From NCBI GenBank assembly GCA_945874355.1, contig CAMCGB010000001.1:146275-210274 (forward strand): a stretch of 64,000 bases of DNA, written 5' to 3'. How positions within the stretch are numbered: the stretch's first letter is position 1; each line of letters starts with the position of its first letter. The notes below the pieces were generated by a model. It worked only from the letters and a program-made list of their open reading frames with translations, was not told the DNA's origin and searched no databases. The DNA is from an uncultured Bacteroides sp. (GTDB taxonomy: Bacteria > Bacteroidota > Bacteroidia > Bacteroidales > UBA932). Made by a program: the position numbers and the translations under genes. This document shows positions 55,179 through 62,556 of this stretch, piece after piece.

Positions 55179-55340
55179 CATTTTTTGGCACAGTTTTGGT
55201 ATTTCTTCTTTCAGCCAATTTATTCTAATCAACAAGCATTTACACATTAACTCCCAAGGGGCTGCTTTTTTGGCGGCCCCTTAGTATCTTCTGCCTTAGT
55301 CGAAATGACAGGGAGGCAGCTGCAAAGGCAGGCGGATGGT

Positions 55341-55372
55341 ATGTTCCGAACGGGACTGTCCCTGAGGAACAT
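55341..55372. repeat. Two-level hairpin
   Basis: ATGTTCC (55341-55347) pairs with GGAACAT (55366-55372), and inside it GGGAC (55352-55356) pairs with GTCCC (55358-55362) around a single T. The inner loop is too tight as RNA, so some end pairs must open; the symmetry may instead be protein-binding. Confidence 0.4.
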
Positions 55373-55522
55373 ATCTCCGATGCCGCGCTGCCGGTACGAG
55401 ACAGAGGAAGGGCAGGAACCGGACTTTGCTATTGGATTGCAAGTATATGTTGTTATATTTACACTTTTATGTTGAACTTCTGCGCACGCGGAACAATATT
55501 AAGGTAAAACTTAACTGAATCT

Positions 55523-56413
55523 ATGAACAGGGAACAGAAAATCTACAGGGTAACAATACTCGGCAGCATAGTAAATGTACTGCTGCTCGCATTCAAGTTT
55601 GTGGCCGGCATCCTCGGCCACTCCGCCGCAATGATAGCCGACGCCGTCCACTCTCTGAGCGACTTTCTCACAGACCTTATAGTGCTGCTGTTTGTGAAAA
55701 TCAGTACCCGCCCCCAGGACGAGGACCACGACTACGGCCACGGCAAATATGAGACCCTGGCCACTGCCACCATAGGTCTTGCGCTGCTGTGCGTGGGCGT
55801 GATGATAGGAAAGGACGGAGTGGAGAAAATCATTATGGTAGCCCGCGGGGGCACGCTTTCCAGTCCCGGCTGGATAGCCTTTGCCGCAGCCCTGCTCAGC
55901 GTGGCGCTCAAAGAAATCGTGTATCAGCTTACCCATAAAGTGGGCAGGGAAGTGGGCTCGGCCGCAGTGGAAGCCAACGCCTGGCATCACCGCAGCGACG
56001 CCCTCTCGTCAATAGGCACGGCAGTAGGTATAGGCGGAGCCATACTTCTCGGAAGCAAATGGGCCATACTCGACCCTATCGCCGCCGTAATAGTGAGCGT
56101 GTTCATCGCCTTCACCGCCCTCAAGCTCCTCGGAGAGTCGCTGGGAGAGCTGCTTGAAAAGAGCCTTCCGAAAGAGACCGAAGACAGGATAAGACAGATT
56201 ACCCTGGGCGAGCCGGAAGTGAGCGACATACACAACCTGCGCACCCGCAAGCTGGGCAACCGCTACGCCATAGAGATGCATCTGAGGATGAGCGGCGACG
56301 AACCTTTGGAGAAGGCTCACGCGCACACTGTAAAAATCGAGAAAGCGCTTCGCCAGGAGTTCGGCCCGGAGACCCACATAATGATACACCTCGAGCCCAT
56401 AAAAAAGAAATGA
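55523..56413 (+). CDS. Cation diffusion facilitator family transporter
   Basis: A 296-residue CDF efflux protein for divalent metals such as Zn2+, Fe2+ or Mn2+. Six transmembrane helices are seen, with the metal-site motifs AMIADAVHSLSDFLTD (helix 2) and ANAWHHRSDALSSIGTA (helix 5), i.e. H/D-x3-D pairs. DEDHDYGHGKYETLA is the usual loop. A C-terminal cytoplasmic domain (about 205-290, EVSDIHNLRTRKLGNRYAIEMHLRM) follows. The terminator of the minus-strand RNA overlaps its stop codon. Confidence 0.94.
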   Translation: MNREQKIYRVTILGSIVNVLLLAFKFVAGILGHSAAMIADAVHSLSDFLTDLIVLLFVKISTRPQDEDHDYGHGKYETLATATIGLALLCVGVMIGKDGVEKIIMVARGGTLSSPGWIAFAAALLSVALKEIVYQLTHKVGREVGSAAVEANAWHHRSDALSSIGTAVGIGGAILLGSKWAILDPIAAVIVSVFIAFTALKLLGESLGELLEKSLPKETEDRIRQITLGEPEVSDIHNLRTRKLGNRYAIEMHLRMSGDEPLEKAHAHTVKIEKALRQEFGPETHIMIHLEPIKKK

Positions 56414-56437
56414 GTTGTGACCTCACGGCAACAACTC
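56399..56437 (-). terminator. Intrinsic terminator of the minus-strand small RNA
   Basis: On the minus strand GAGTTGT (56437-56431) pairs with ACAACTC (56418-56412) around TGCC-GTGA-GGTC, which closes further, then ATTTCTTTTTTAT follows. The plus strand has no T-run after the stem, so it is directional. Confidence 0.75.
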
Positions 56438-56514
56438 ACACTAACCACATAATTAATAACACTAAAACTAATAACCAATAGGTTGATGGGCCAGAATGGT
56501 CACTTGCTCAACCC
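56402..56514 (-). ncRNA. Candidate small RNA of about 112 nt
   Basis: A strong promoter (56550-56520) and an intrinsic terminator (56437-56399) on the minus strand bracket a stretch without a convincing reading frame. The predicted 5' end GGGTTGAGCAAGTG folds: GGTTGA (56513-56508) pairs with TCAACC (56486-56481) with an inner CCA/TGG pair. An AACC-TATT-GGTT hairpin and an AT-rich single-stranded segment follow before the terminator. It carries none of the SRP, tmRNA or 6S signatures I know. It lies between the convergent CDF and alarmone-synthetase genes and overlaps the CDF stop codon in antisense. Function unknown. Confidence 0.6.
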
Positions 56515-56519
56515 GGATG

Positions 56520-56550
56520 CAAAGGTATAACATTTTTCTGAATTTGCAAA
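56520..56550 (-). promoter_or_regulatory. Promoter of the candidate small RNA
   Basis: On the minus strand TTTG (56550-56547), a 19-bp spacer and TACCTTTG (56527-56520) match the Bacteroidetes sigma-ABfr consensus exactly. It points away from the alarmone-synthetase gene, 130 bp beyond that gene's stop codon. Confidence 0.75.
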
Positions 56551-56680
56551 ATATTTTATGAAATTTTTTTAATATTTATTTATATTGTTGATTTTCAGAT
56601 TACTAACCTAAAAGAAACTATAATTAAAGATTTAACAATATTGTTATAATTCGCTTGAGGATCTGCCTGTGTCCCGGAGG

Positions 56681-57382
56681 TTACCTGCCGCAGCGGGTGT
56701 TGATTTCCTCCATCTTCTCGTCCAGCTGGGAGCATAGTCCGGCGCAGATTTCCAGCTGTCTGCAATCCTCCCCGCTGAGCCTGTCGTTGGATTTCTTGTA
56801 TCGGATCTTGTGCTCGAGGCTGGCCCACGCGTCCATCGCAATGGTTCTCAGCTGCACTTCCACCTTCATCATCCGCTTTTCGCTCTGCAGGAATATGGGC
56901 GTGGAGATGATCAGATGCAGGCTCCTGTAGCCGTTGGGCTTGGGATTCTGTATGTAGTCCTTTTTCTGCAGAAGGAACACGTCGTCCTGCTTCAGGAGCG
57001 CGTCTGCAAGCTTGTAAATATCTGAGGTAAAGGAACATATCACTCTGACTCCGGCTATGTCGAAAAGGTTCTGCTCTATGCTTTCGACAGTTAGCGGGTA
57101 GCCTCTGCGTATCATTTTCTCCATAATGCTCTTGGGCGATTTGAGCCTCGTCTTGATGCTCTCGATGGGGTTGCAGTCGTCTCCGAGCGAGAAGTTTTCG
57201 TTGAGGACCTTGAATTTGGTCTCCACCTCCATTATTGCACATTTATAATAAGCCATCAGCGACATATAGGGGAGTGCGTGGTCCTCGAGCCATTTGCTTA
57301 CGTCGATGAATGAATTGCTTTCGGAGATTTCCTGATGGAGAGGAACGAGATTGTTGTCGATTGTATGTGAATTGATGTCCAT
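56681..57382 (-). CDS. Small alarmone synthetase (RelA/SpoT synthetase domain)
   Basis: A 233-residue protein with only the (p)ppGpp synthetase domain, so it has no hydrolase or TGS/ACT parts. RLKSPKSIMEKMIRRG, IAGVRVICSFTSDIYKLAD, QNPKPNGYRSLHLII and VEVQLRTIAMDAWASLEHK are the synthetase motifs, including the Gly-Tyr-Arg-Ser loop. It would make (p)ppGpp under transcriptional control. The ATG at 57382 (MDINSHTI...) is preferred; the open frame extends 17 codons upstream without clear family similarity. The class is RelP/RelQ-like; which one is not decided. Confidence 0.92.
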   Translation of the reverse strand: MDINSHTIDNNLVPLHQEISESNSFIDVSKWLEDHALPYMSLMAYYKCAIMEVETKFKVLNENFSLGDDCNPIESIKTRLKSPKSIMEKMIRRGYPLTVESIEQNLFDIAGVRVICSFTSDIYKLADALLKQDDVFLLQKKDYIQNPKPNGYRSLHLIISTPIFLQSEKRMMKVEVQLRTIAMDAWASLEHKIRYKKSNDRLSGEDCRQLEICAGLCSQLDEKMEEINTRCGR

Positions 57383-57413
57383 TGTCTGTATGTATTGGTT
57401 CAGTTTGCCGAGT

Positions 57414-57614
57414 ATGTAGCAAATAGCGTGCAAAACTTATTTTGAAAATTCCTGGAATTTGAAAATGAAAAATTGCTTCAGATTTGAATAAGATTTTCGA
57501 GGCAAGATTGTTTTTCGAAGAAGGAGTTTAGTGGTGCTAAATGACTGATGAGAAAAGCAATATGGACCGGAAAGATATTCATAAGATGTAGCAAATTTGA
57601 TTTTGAAAATTCCT
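57414..57614. repeat. Split direct repeat before pfp
   Basis: ATGTAGCAAAT occurs at 57414-57424 and 57586-57596, and ATTTTGAAAATTCCT at 57439-57453 and 57600-57614. The two blocks are in the same order but with different spacing (14 and 3 bp), suggesting an old duplication of the pfp promoter region. Confidence 0.5.
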
Positions 57615-57632
57615 TAATAATGAGTAAATTCG
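57602..57632 (+). promoter_or_regulatory. Promoter of pfp
   Basis: TTTG at 57602-57605, a 19-bp spacer and TAAATTCG at 57625-57632 fit the consensus with one mismatch (C for T) in the -7 box. The leader would be about 18 nt. Confidence 0.55.
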
Positions 57633-57654
57633 CAAGATTTAATTATTAATCAAA

Positions 57655-58884
57655 ATGAAAGATTCTGTAATTATACTGTGTGGCGGTGGTCCGGCTCCCG
57701 GAATGAACACCGTGGTGTGCTCTGTCGCCAAGACTTTCCTGAGCAATGGTTATAGGGTAATCGGCCTTCACGGAGGCTACAGCGGACTTTTCAGCAAGAA
57801 TGCCCGCACCGAAGACCTGGATTTCTTCAAGGCTGACGCCTACTTCAACCGTGGCGGTTCTTATCTCCAGATGAGCCGCTTCAAGCCTACCGACGAGGAT
57901 TTCGAGAAGAATTTCAATCTTGACCTCTTCAAGGACAACAACATCAAGCTTCTTGTCACCGTCGGCGGAGACGACACTGCTTCGACAGCCAACCGTATTG
58001 CCAAGTTCCTGGAAAAGAAGCAGTATCCCATACACAATATCCACGTCCCCAAGACCATCGACAACGACCTTCCTCTTCCGGACAACGCTCCTACCTTCGG
58101 ATTCAACTCCGCAAAGGATGAGGGTGCCCATATTGCCCGCACTGTTTACGAGGATGCCCGTACCTCAGGCAACTGGCTGCTGATCAGCGCTATGGGACGT
58201 TCTGCAGGACACCTTGCCCTCGGTATCGGCGAGGCTACCCACTGTCCTATGACCATCATCCCCGAGATGTTCAACAAGACCGGCATCACTATCGACAAGA
58301 TCATCAAGCTCACCCTCTCCGCCATCATCAAGCGCAAGCTGCTCGGCATTGACTACGGTACCGTAGTTGTGGCTGAAGGTGTGTTCCACGACCTTTCCGC
58401 CGAGGACATCAAGGCTGCCGGAGTGCATATGACCTACGACGAGCACGGACATCCCGAACTCGGCAAGATTTCAAAGGCAGTGCTCTTCAATGAGCTGCTC
58501 GAGAAGCAGGCAAAGAAGATCGGCCTCAAGGTCAAGACCCGTCCCGTGGAGATCGGATACGACGTCCGCTGCCAGGATCCCATCGCTTACGACCTGACCT
58601 ACTGCTCAGAACTCGCAATGGGAGTATATGAGCTCTTCAAGAAGGGCGAGACCGGATGTATGGTATATGTTGACGCATTCGGCAACGCCAAGCCTCTCTA
58701 CCTGCACGACCTCCAGAACGAAGAGGGCAAGATTCCTCCCCGCAGAGTCGAGATCGAGGGTGGCATAGCCCAGAACTACTACAATCATATCTGCCACTAT
58801 ATCACTCCTGCCGACTACGAGGCTGCCAAGGCTTATGTAGCCGATCCCGAGGAGTACGACTTCAAGAAGATTCTTGAGTGGTAG
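57655..58884 (+). CDS. pfp: Phosphofructokinase, pyrophosphate-type signature
   Basis: A 409-residue phosphofructokinase A-family enzyme. ILCGGGPAPGMNTVV opens the fold, VTVGGDDTASTAN carries the donor loop and VPKTIDNDLP the substrate loop, then SAMGRSAGHLALGIG and RPVEIGYDVRCQD. The GGDD in place of the GGDG of ATP enzymes, with Lys in PKTIDND in place of Gly, is the classical pair for pyrophosphate-dependent PFK. The reaction would be reversible between fructose-6-phosphate and fructose-1,6-bisphosphate. Codon use is highly biased, so expression is probably high. A strong terminator follows. Confidence 0.9.
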   Translation: MKDSVIILCGGGPAPGMNTVVCSVAKTFLSNGYRVIGLHGGYSGLFSKNARTEDLDFFKADAYFNRGGSYLQMSRFKPTDEDFEKNFNLDLFKDNNIKLLVTVGGDDTASTANRIAKFLEKKQYPIHNIHVPKTIDNDLPLPDNAPTFGFNSAKDEGAHIARTVYEDARTSGNWLLISAMGRSAGHLALGIGEATHCPMTIIPEMFNKTGITIDKIIKLTLSAIIKRKLLGIDYGTVVVAEGVFHDLSAEDIKAAGVHMTYDEHGHPELGKISKAVLFNELLEKQAKKIGLKVKTRPVEIGYDVRCQDPIAYDLTYCSELAMGVYELFKKGETGCMVYVDAFGNAKPLYLHDLQNEEGKIPPRRVEIEGGIAQNYYNHICHYITPADYEAAKAYVADPEEYDFKKILEW

Positions 58885-58902
58885 TCTGATGCGACGATAA
58901 TG

Positions 58903-58929
58903 AAGGCCGGCCCTCGTGGTCGGCCTTTT
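58903..58929 (+). terminator. Intrinsic terminator after pfp
   Basis: AAGGCCG (58903-58909) pairs with CGGCCTT (58921-58927), extended by G-T and two C-G pairs to a 10-bp stem with a five-base loop, then TTTT. It may also stop the convergent Sel1 gene in the other direction, since A-rich sequence is absent there. Confidence 0.8.
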
Positions 58930-58954
58930 CCGTCTATGCAGTCCGGGAGCGCCC

Positions 58955-60835
58955 CTAGTCGAACAACACCCGGGGGTTCATTATGTGGGGATTGCGCCAT
59001 TCGATCCCGAAGGTCCGGAGTGCGGCTGCGCGTTCGCTCCAGAAGCTGAAACACCAGCCCATACCGCGGGGCGTGCCCTTGAGCTTCGTGTAGGCAATGC
59101 GGTCGGCTTCGTCTATGACTTCTTCCCAGCGTTTTGTCCACTCCACAGGGTCGCGTTTGAGGTGGCCTGTCTGGGGGACTTCGTCCAGCCGCCCTTGGTC
59201 TGCGAGGGCAATGCAGGATGAAAGCCCGTCGACCTCATTTGCCATATCTTCCGTCAGACCCATCTCGTGACCGCTGATGGCTTCCAGGTACCTCAAGACG
59301 TCGAGCTGAATCCGGCAGAGCCGCAGCTTGAGCCTCGGATGGTCAAATATAAGATTCAGCATCCTGGAGTTCATGCTGTAGAGGCTGTTCAGAAGGTGCT
59401 CGTAGTCTTTCAGAACATCGGCGGCATCGGCGTACTCCCGGGCAAAGGAAGCCACTTTCCAGGGGTAATTCTGCTTCTCGGTGGCCTTTTCCGCCTGCTC
59501 AAGGCTCTTCTCGCAAACCTCCATCAGCTTTTTCGTATCTGCTTTCTGCCTTTTATTGTCCTGATATTCAGGTACTACAATATCGGGGTCATCGTAGCCG
59601 AAAGCGAAGTCTTCCTCAATCTCAGGTTCGTCATAATCCACGTCCCCGAACTGCTCCTCGTAGAGCGGCAGATAGAACTCCTCGATGACGGCGGCGTGAG
59701 AAGTAAGATGTCCGCTCCTGTATCCCCTGATGACTCGCTCGAGAGTGTCGGCGCCGAGTATATAGCCCCTGTATGCGCACTCATAGCCGAATTCCTCGTC
59801 ATACATCTCGGGGGCGGTTTCGTCTTCCAGCGCCATACGGCTCAGTGCTTCATAGCAGCCCTCCGACCTCAGAAGCGCTCCTTTCGCGTACCAGCCCCAG
59901 GCCTGGTCATAGTCCTGCTCAAAGCCGTACTGGCCTTCTTCGTAGTATGAGCCCAGGAAATAAGCCGCATCCGCGCCTCCGAGAAGGGTCGAGAGCCTCA
60001 GCTGGTCCTCCAGCAGCTCCCTAACTTCTGCCTGAAACTTCCCGTCCAGCTTTTCGTAGAGCTCGTCGTTCATTATAAAGGCAGTCTCCAGATATGCAGA
60101 GGCCGCGCCTGCTTCCTGCCCGAGGGCCATAATTTCCGAGAACTTCTCTCCGTATGTCATTGTCCCTTCCTCGTCGCAGCAAGTCAGGCAGGCAAGCAGG
60201 AAGTAAGACTCGCTGTCGCCGTTTTGCGCAGCCTTTTCGTAGTCCCTGGCGGCTTCCTCTTTCATCCCGAGCTTTTCCTCCGCCGATGCTTTGAGACGGT
60301 AGTAGTACGGGTCGGGGTCGTCCGTGATGCCGAGGTAGTCGTTCAGGCGTATCAGCGCTTTGCCCGGGTCGGCAGTAAAGTAGTCCGAGCCGTGGATCAT
60401 CTGGTGCAGCTGGAACTGGGCCGCCCTCTGGCTGCCTGCTTCGAGGGCCTCGTTGAAGTATTTCAGGAAGAGTCTGACGTCGACTTCGCCAAGGTCAGCA
60501 TCGCGGAACATGAAAGCGAGGTGCATCCCGGCATCGGCAATTCCGCCCTTGAGGGCAAGATTGTAGTACTTGTAGCACAGTTCGGACGAGTTCTCCTCGG
60601 TGCTGAGGGTATCATGCAGGCGGGCGAAGGCAAATTGCATATAGGGGTTGCCCTTGTCTGCCAGTGTCTTGATTTTGTCGATGTCTTCGTAGAGTTGCGC
60701 GATATGGTTTTTCTGGTTTGCTATGCGCAGGAACATCGCCTGACTGTAGCTGTCTGTCATCACATTCTCGGCTGCTGCCCAGAAGGCTTCTGCAGACCTG
60801 TACGAGCAGAAAAGTTCACGGATGGTCTCTTTCAT
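58955..60835 (-). CDS. Sel1/TPR-like repeat protein with a conserved C-terminal module
   Basis: A 626-residue, soluble, acidic protein; the ATG at 60835 (MKETIRELF) is preferred over an in-frame start 11 codons upstream. Residues 40 to about 350 form Sel1-like helical repeats (GNPYMQFAFARLHD, GIADAGMHLAFMFRD, GSQRAAQFQLHQM, GDSESYFLLACL, GADAAYFLGSYYEEGQYG). An acidic linker follows (EPEIEEDFAFGYDDPDI), then a C-terminal domain ending YTKLKGTPRGMGWCFSFWS...IEWRNPHIMNPRVLFD. I recall that ending in other Bacteroidales proteins but cannot name it. No signal peptide. A scaffold role is inferred from the repeats only. Confidence 0.75.
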   Translation of the reverse strand: MKETIRELFCSYRSAEAFWAAAENVMTDSYSQAMFLRIANQKNHIAQLYEDIDKIKTLADKGNPYMQFAFARLHDTLSTEENSSELCYKYYNLALKGGIADAGMHLAFMFRDADLGEVDVRLFLKYFNEALEAGSQRAAQFQLHQMIHGSDYFTADPGKALIRLNDYLGITDDPDPYYYRLKASAEEKLGMKEEAARDYEKAAQNGDSESYFLLACLTCCDEEGTMTYGEKFSEIMALGQEAGAASAYLETAFIMNDELYEKLDGKFQAEVRELLEDQLRLSTLLGGADAAYFLGSYYEEGQYGFEQDYDQAWGWYAKGALLRSEGCYEALSRMALEDETAPEMYDEEFGYECAYRGYILGADTLERVIRGYRSGHLTSHAAVIEEFYLPLYEEQFGDVDYDEPEIEEDFAFGYDDPDIVVPEYQDNKRQKADTKKLMEVCEKSLEQAEKATEKQNYPWKVASFAREYADAADVLKDYEHLLNSLYSMNSRMLNLIFDHPRLKLRLCRIQLDVLRYLEAISGHEMGLTEDMANEVDGLSSCIALADQGRLDEVPQTGHLKRDPVEWTKRWEEVIDEADRIAYTKLKGTPRGMGWCFSFWSERAAALRTFGIEWRNPHIMNPRVLFD

Positions 60836-60909
60836 AATTTGGGGCTTTTGTGGTGATTGAAGTCTCAAGGCATAAATATAGTGAAAAAGTTTTATAGCCT
60901 TACAGTCGG

Positions 60910-62175
60910 TCAGATTTTTACCGTCATTATCTGGTCGATGTCAGTAAGGTAGTTGGGGGTGAGGTGCTCCTTGCGGTTCTTCCACTGTTCGTTCCTGCCG
61001 GCTGCGACGGCAAGCCCTACCGTGCGCAGGCCGTATTTGTGGTTCATCCTGTCTATCGTGCGGGAGAGCTCCACGCGCTCGTCCCTTTTTTCGACCGGGT
61101 CGAAGAGGACATTGTGACAGCAACCCGGGACTATGTCCGAGAGTATGACCCCGGACTTCTTGAACTGGATGCCCGGGCGGTAGATTTTATGGGCCAGCTC
61201 CAGCGCCGCCGCGGTAATCTCCAGCGTGTCTGCCGAAGGAACGGGGAGCCGCTGCGAAGCGATGTTGCCGTACTGCGACAGGTCCTCGCGGAAGCGGTTG
61301 CTGCAGGCGAAGACCGATATGCGCCCTGCTGCAGAGTCCTGGCCCCTCAGGGTGCTGCAGCAGCTGGACGCGAAAGATGCCACCGAGGCTTTCAGCTCTT
61401 CTTCGGACGAAATCATATTCCCGAAGCTGCGGCTGGTGGTGATTGTCTGCCTCGCTATCAGCTCCGAAGTGTCTATGCAGGGGTGGCCGTTCAGCTCCAT
61501 CCAGGTCTGGTAGATGGGCTTATGGAAGTGTTTCAGCACCCACTCGCCTCTTTTGTCCGCCAGCTGCAGGGGAGTGGTCACCCCGAGGGAGATGAGCTTC
61601 GCCAGGCTCCCGGGTCCTATACCCCAGACGTCCGCGAGCTCGAACAGGGAGAGGGCTTTGCGGCGCTTGGCGTCGGTGTCTATCATACAGACTCCTTTGT
61701 AGCCTTTGTAGTTTTTGGCGAACTTGCTCGCCACCTTGGCCAGGGTCTTGGTTTTCGCTATCCCCACGCTCACCGGGATGTCGGTCCAAAGGGCTATCTG
61801 CCTTATCATCCCGCGCATCAGCTCCACCAGGTCGTAGTGCTTCTCGTAGCCGTCCAGATAGAGGAACTGCTCGTCGATGGAGTAACATTCGGTGTGCTCC
61901 ACAGTGCGGCGCATTATGCTTTGCACCCGCTTTGACATAGCGGCGTAGAGCATCAGGTTGCCGGAGAATACGGCCACACCGTTCTTCCCGAGTATGTCCT
62001 TCACTTTGAAGACCGGGTCTCCGCGCTTGAGTCCCAGGGCCTTGGCCTCGGAAGTAAGGGCCACGATGATGCCGTCGTTGCTCGACATCACGCACACGGG
62101 CTTGCCCTTGAGCCCCGGGTGCAGGGCCCGCTCAACGGAGGCGAAGAAGGTGTTGCAGTCTGCGAGAGCTATCAT
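60910..62175 (-). CDS. umuC: Y-family DNA polymerase UmuC
   Basis: A 421-residue translesion polymerase. The ATG at 62175 gives MIALADCNTFFASVERAL, with the first metal Asp; YSIDEQFLYLDGY carries the second acidic pair, and GIAKTKTLAKVASKFAK and WGIGPGSLAKLISLGV are the finger and HhH regions. The C-terminus (RTIDRMNHKYGLRTVGLAVAAG...NYLTDIDQIMTVK) is UmuC-type. The open frame continues upstream into an 18-bp tandem repeat, which I treat as untranslated. No umuD-like gene lies next to it. Confidence 0.93.
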   Translation of the reverse strand: MIALADCNTFFASVERALHPGLKGKPVCVMSSNDGIIVALTSEAKALGLKRGDPVFKVKDILGKNGVAVFSGNLMLYAAMSKRVQSIMRRTVEHTECYSIDEQFLYLDGYEKHYDLVELMRGMIRQIALWTDIPVSVGIAKTKTLAKVASKFAKNYKGYKGVCMIDTDAKRRKALSLFELADVWGIGPGSLAKLISLGVTTPLQLADKRGEWVLKHFHKPIYQTWMELNGHPCIDTSELIARQTITTSRSFGNMISSEEELKASVASFASSCCSTLRGQDSAAGRISVFACSNRFREDLSQYGNIASQRLPVPSADTLEITAAALELAHKIYRPGIQFKKSGVILSDIVPGCCHNVLFDPVEKRDERVELSRTIDRMNHKYGLRTVGLAVAAGRNEQWKNRKEHLTPNYLTDIDQIMTVKI

Positions 62176-62181
62176 CTTTCT

Positions 62182-62266
62182 GGTGCTTTGAAGGTTTCCG
62201 GTTCCTTGGTGGCTTTTGGCTTTTTGACGGCTTTCGGCCCTTTGACGGTTTCCGGCTCTTGACGGC
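62182..62266 (-). repeat. 18-bp tandem repeat in the umuC leader
   Basis: On the minus strand four degenerate 18-bp units of the form G-A-A-A-n-C-C-n-n-C-A-A-n-n-n-n-C-C fill 62253-62182, preceded by a 13-bp partial unit to 62266 and followed by AGAAAG and the ATG. Unit 1 is GGAAACCGTCAAAGGGCC and unit 4 GGAAACCTTCAAAGCACC. Confidence 0.75.
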
Positions 62267-62273
62267 AAATATA
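62266..62273 (-). promoter_or_regulatory. -7 element of umuC
   Basis: TATATTTG on the minus strand matches the consensus. It places the transcript start inside the partial repeat unit, giving a leader of about 85 nt made almost only of the repeats. No -33 TTTG or obvious SOS box was seen. Confidence 0.6.
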
Positions 62274-62337
62274 GCAATTATTTTGAAAAGTGTAATACAA
62301 TTATCAAATCGTTGTCAATGCGACAAAGCCGCCATTA

Positions 62338-62445
62338 GTCATTTCGTTTCCAAGCAGCCTTTCTGTCATTTCGACCAAGCATTTTCCCCTTGTCATTTCG
62401 TTTCCAAGCAGCCTATTTGTCATTTCGACTAAGCATTTTCCCCTT
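62338..62445. repeat. Two 54-bp tandem direct repeats
   Basis: Two copies begin GTCATTTCGTTTCCAAGCAG at 62338 and 62392 and end CATTTTCCCCTT; they differ at only a few positions. Each contains the core GTCATTTCGAC-AAGC twice in part. The third GTCATTTCG at 62446 begins the palindromic unit. Confidence 0.85.
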
Positions 62446-62539
62446 GTCATTTCGACCAAGCGAAGCGCGTGGAGAAATCTAGATAAAATGCTGATATTTA
62501 ATAGATTTCTCGACTACGCACTGCGTGCTCCGAAATGAC
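62446..62539. repeat. Bacteroidales-type palindromic repeat
   Basis: GTCATTTCG at 62446 is mirrored by CGAAATGAC at 62531-62539; inside, GGAGAAATCTA is mirrored by TAGATTTCTC across a short AT-rich loop. Such GTCATTTCG...AGAAATCT palindromes are widespread intergenic repeats in Bacteroidales (recall). Confidence 0.75.
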
Positions 62540-62556
62540 ATATAGCCCGTGCAATG

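Larger units (their letters stand above)
55123..55522. other. 400-bp gap between the antiporter and the CDF transporter
   Basis: No protein or RNA gene could be established. It holds a minus-strand -7 box for the antiporter (TATCTTTG, 55178-55171), a 10-bp stem with a T6 loop (55256-55282), a 16-bp fragment of the repeat found at 62418 (55295-55310), a two-level hairpin (55341-55372), and weak plus-strand TATATTTA at 55454-55461. The middle part (about 55300-55430) is GC-richer than its AT-rich flanks, so an unrecognised RNA is possible. Confidence 0.55.

Noticed and set aside
55256..55282. A terminator for the Kef-type gene or the CDF gene
   Set aside because: The T-run is in the loop, none follows the stem on either strand, and it lies upstream of both genes.
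56414..56680. The candidate small RNA as SRP or transfer-messenger RNA
   Set aside because: The conserved SRP tetraloop region (GGTCCGGAAGGAAGCAG type) and the tmRNA tag and tRNA-like ends are absent.
62176..62277. The 34-residue N-terminal extension of UmuC as coding
   Set aside because: It is encoded by the tandem repeat, includes the -7 promoter box, and UmuC normally starts at the LADCNTFF segment.
62338..62539. A CRISPR array
   Set aside because: There are only two tandem 54-bp copies without unique spacers plus a palindromic unit; no cas genes are nearby.
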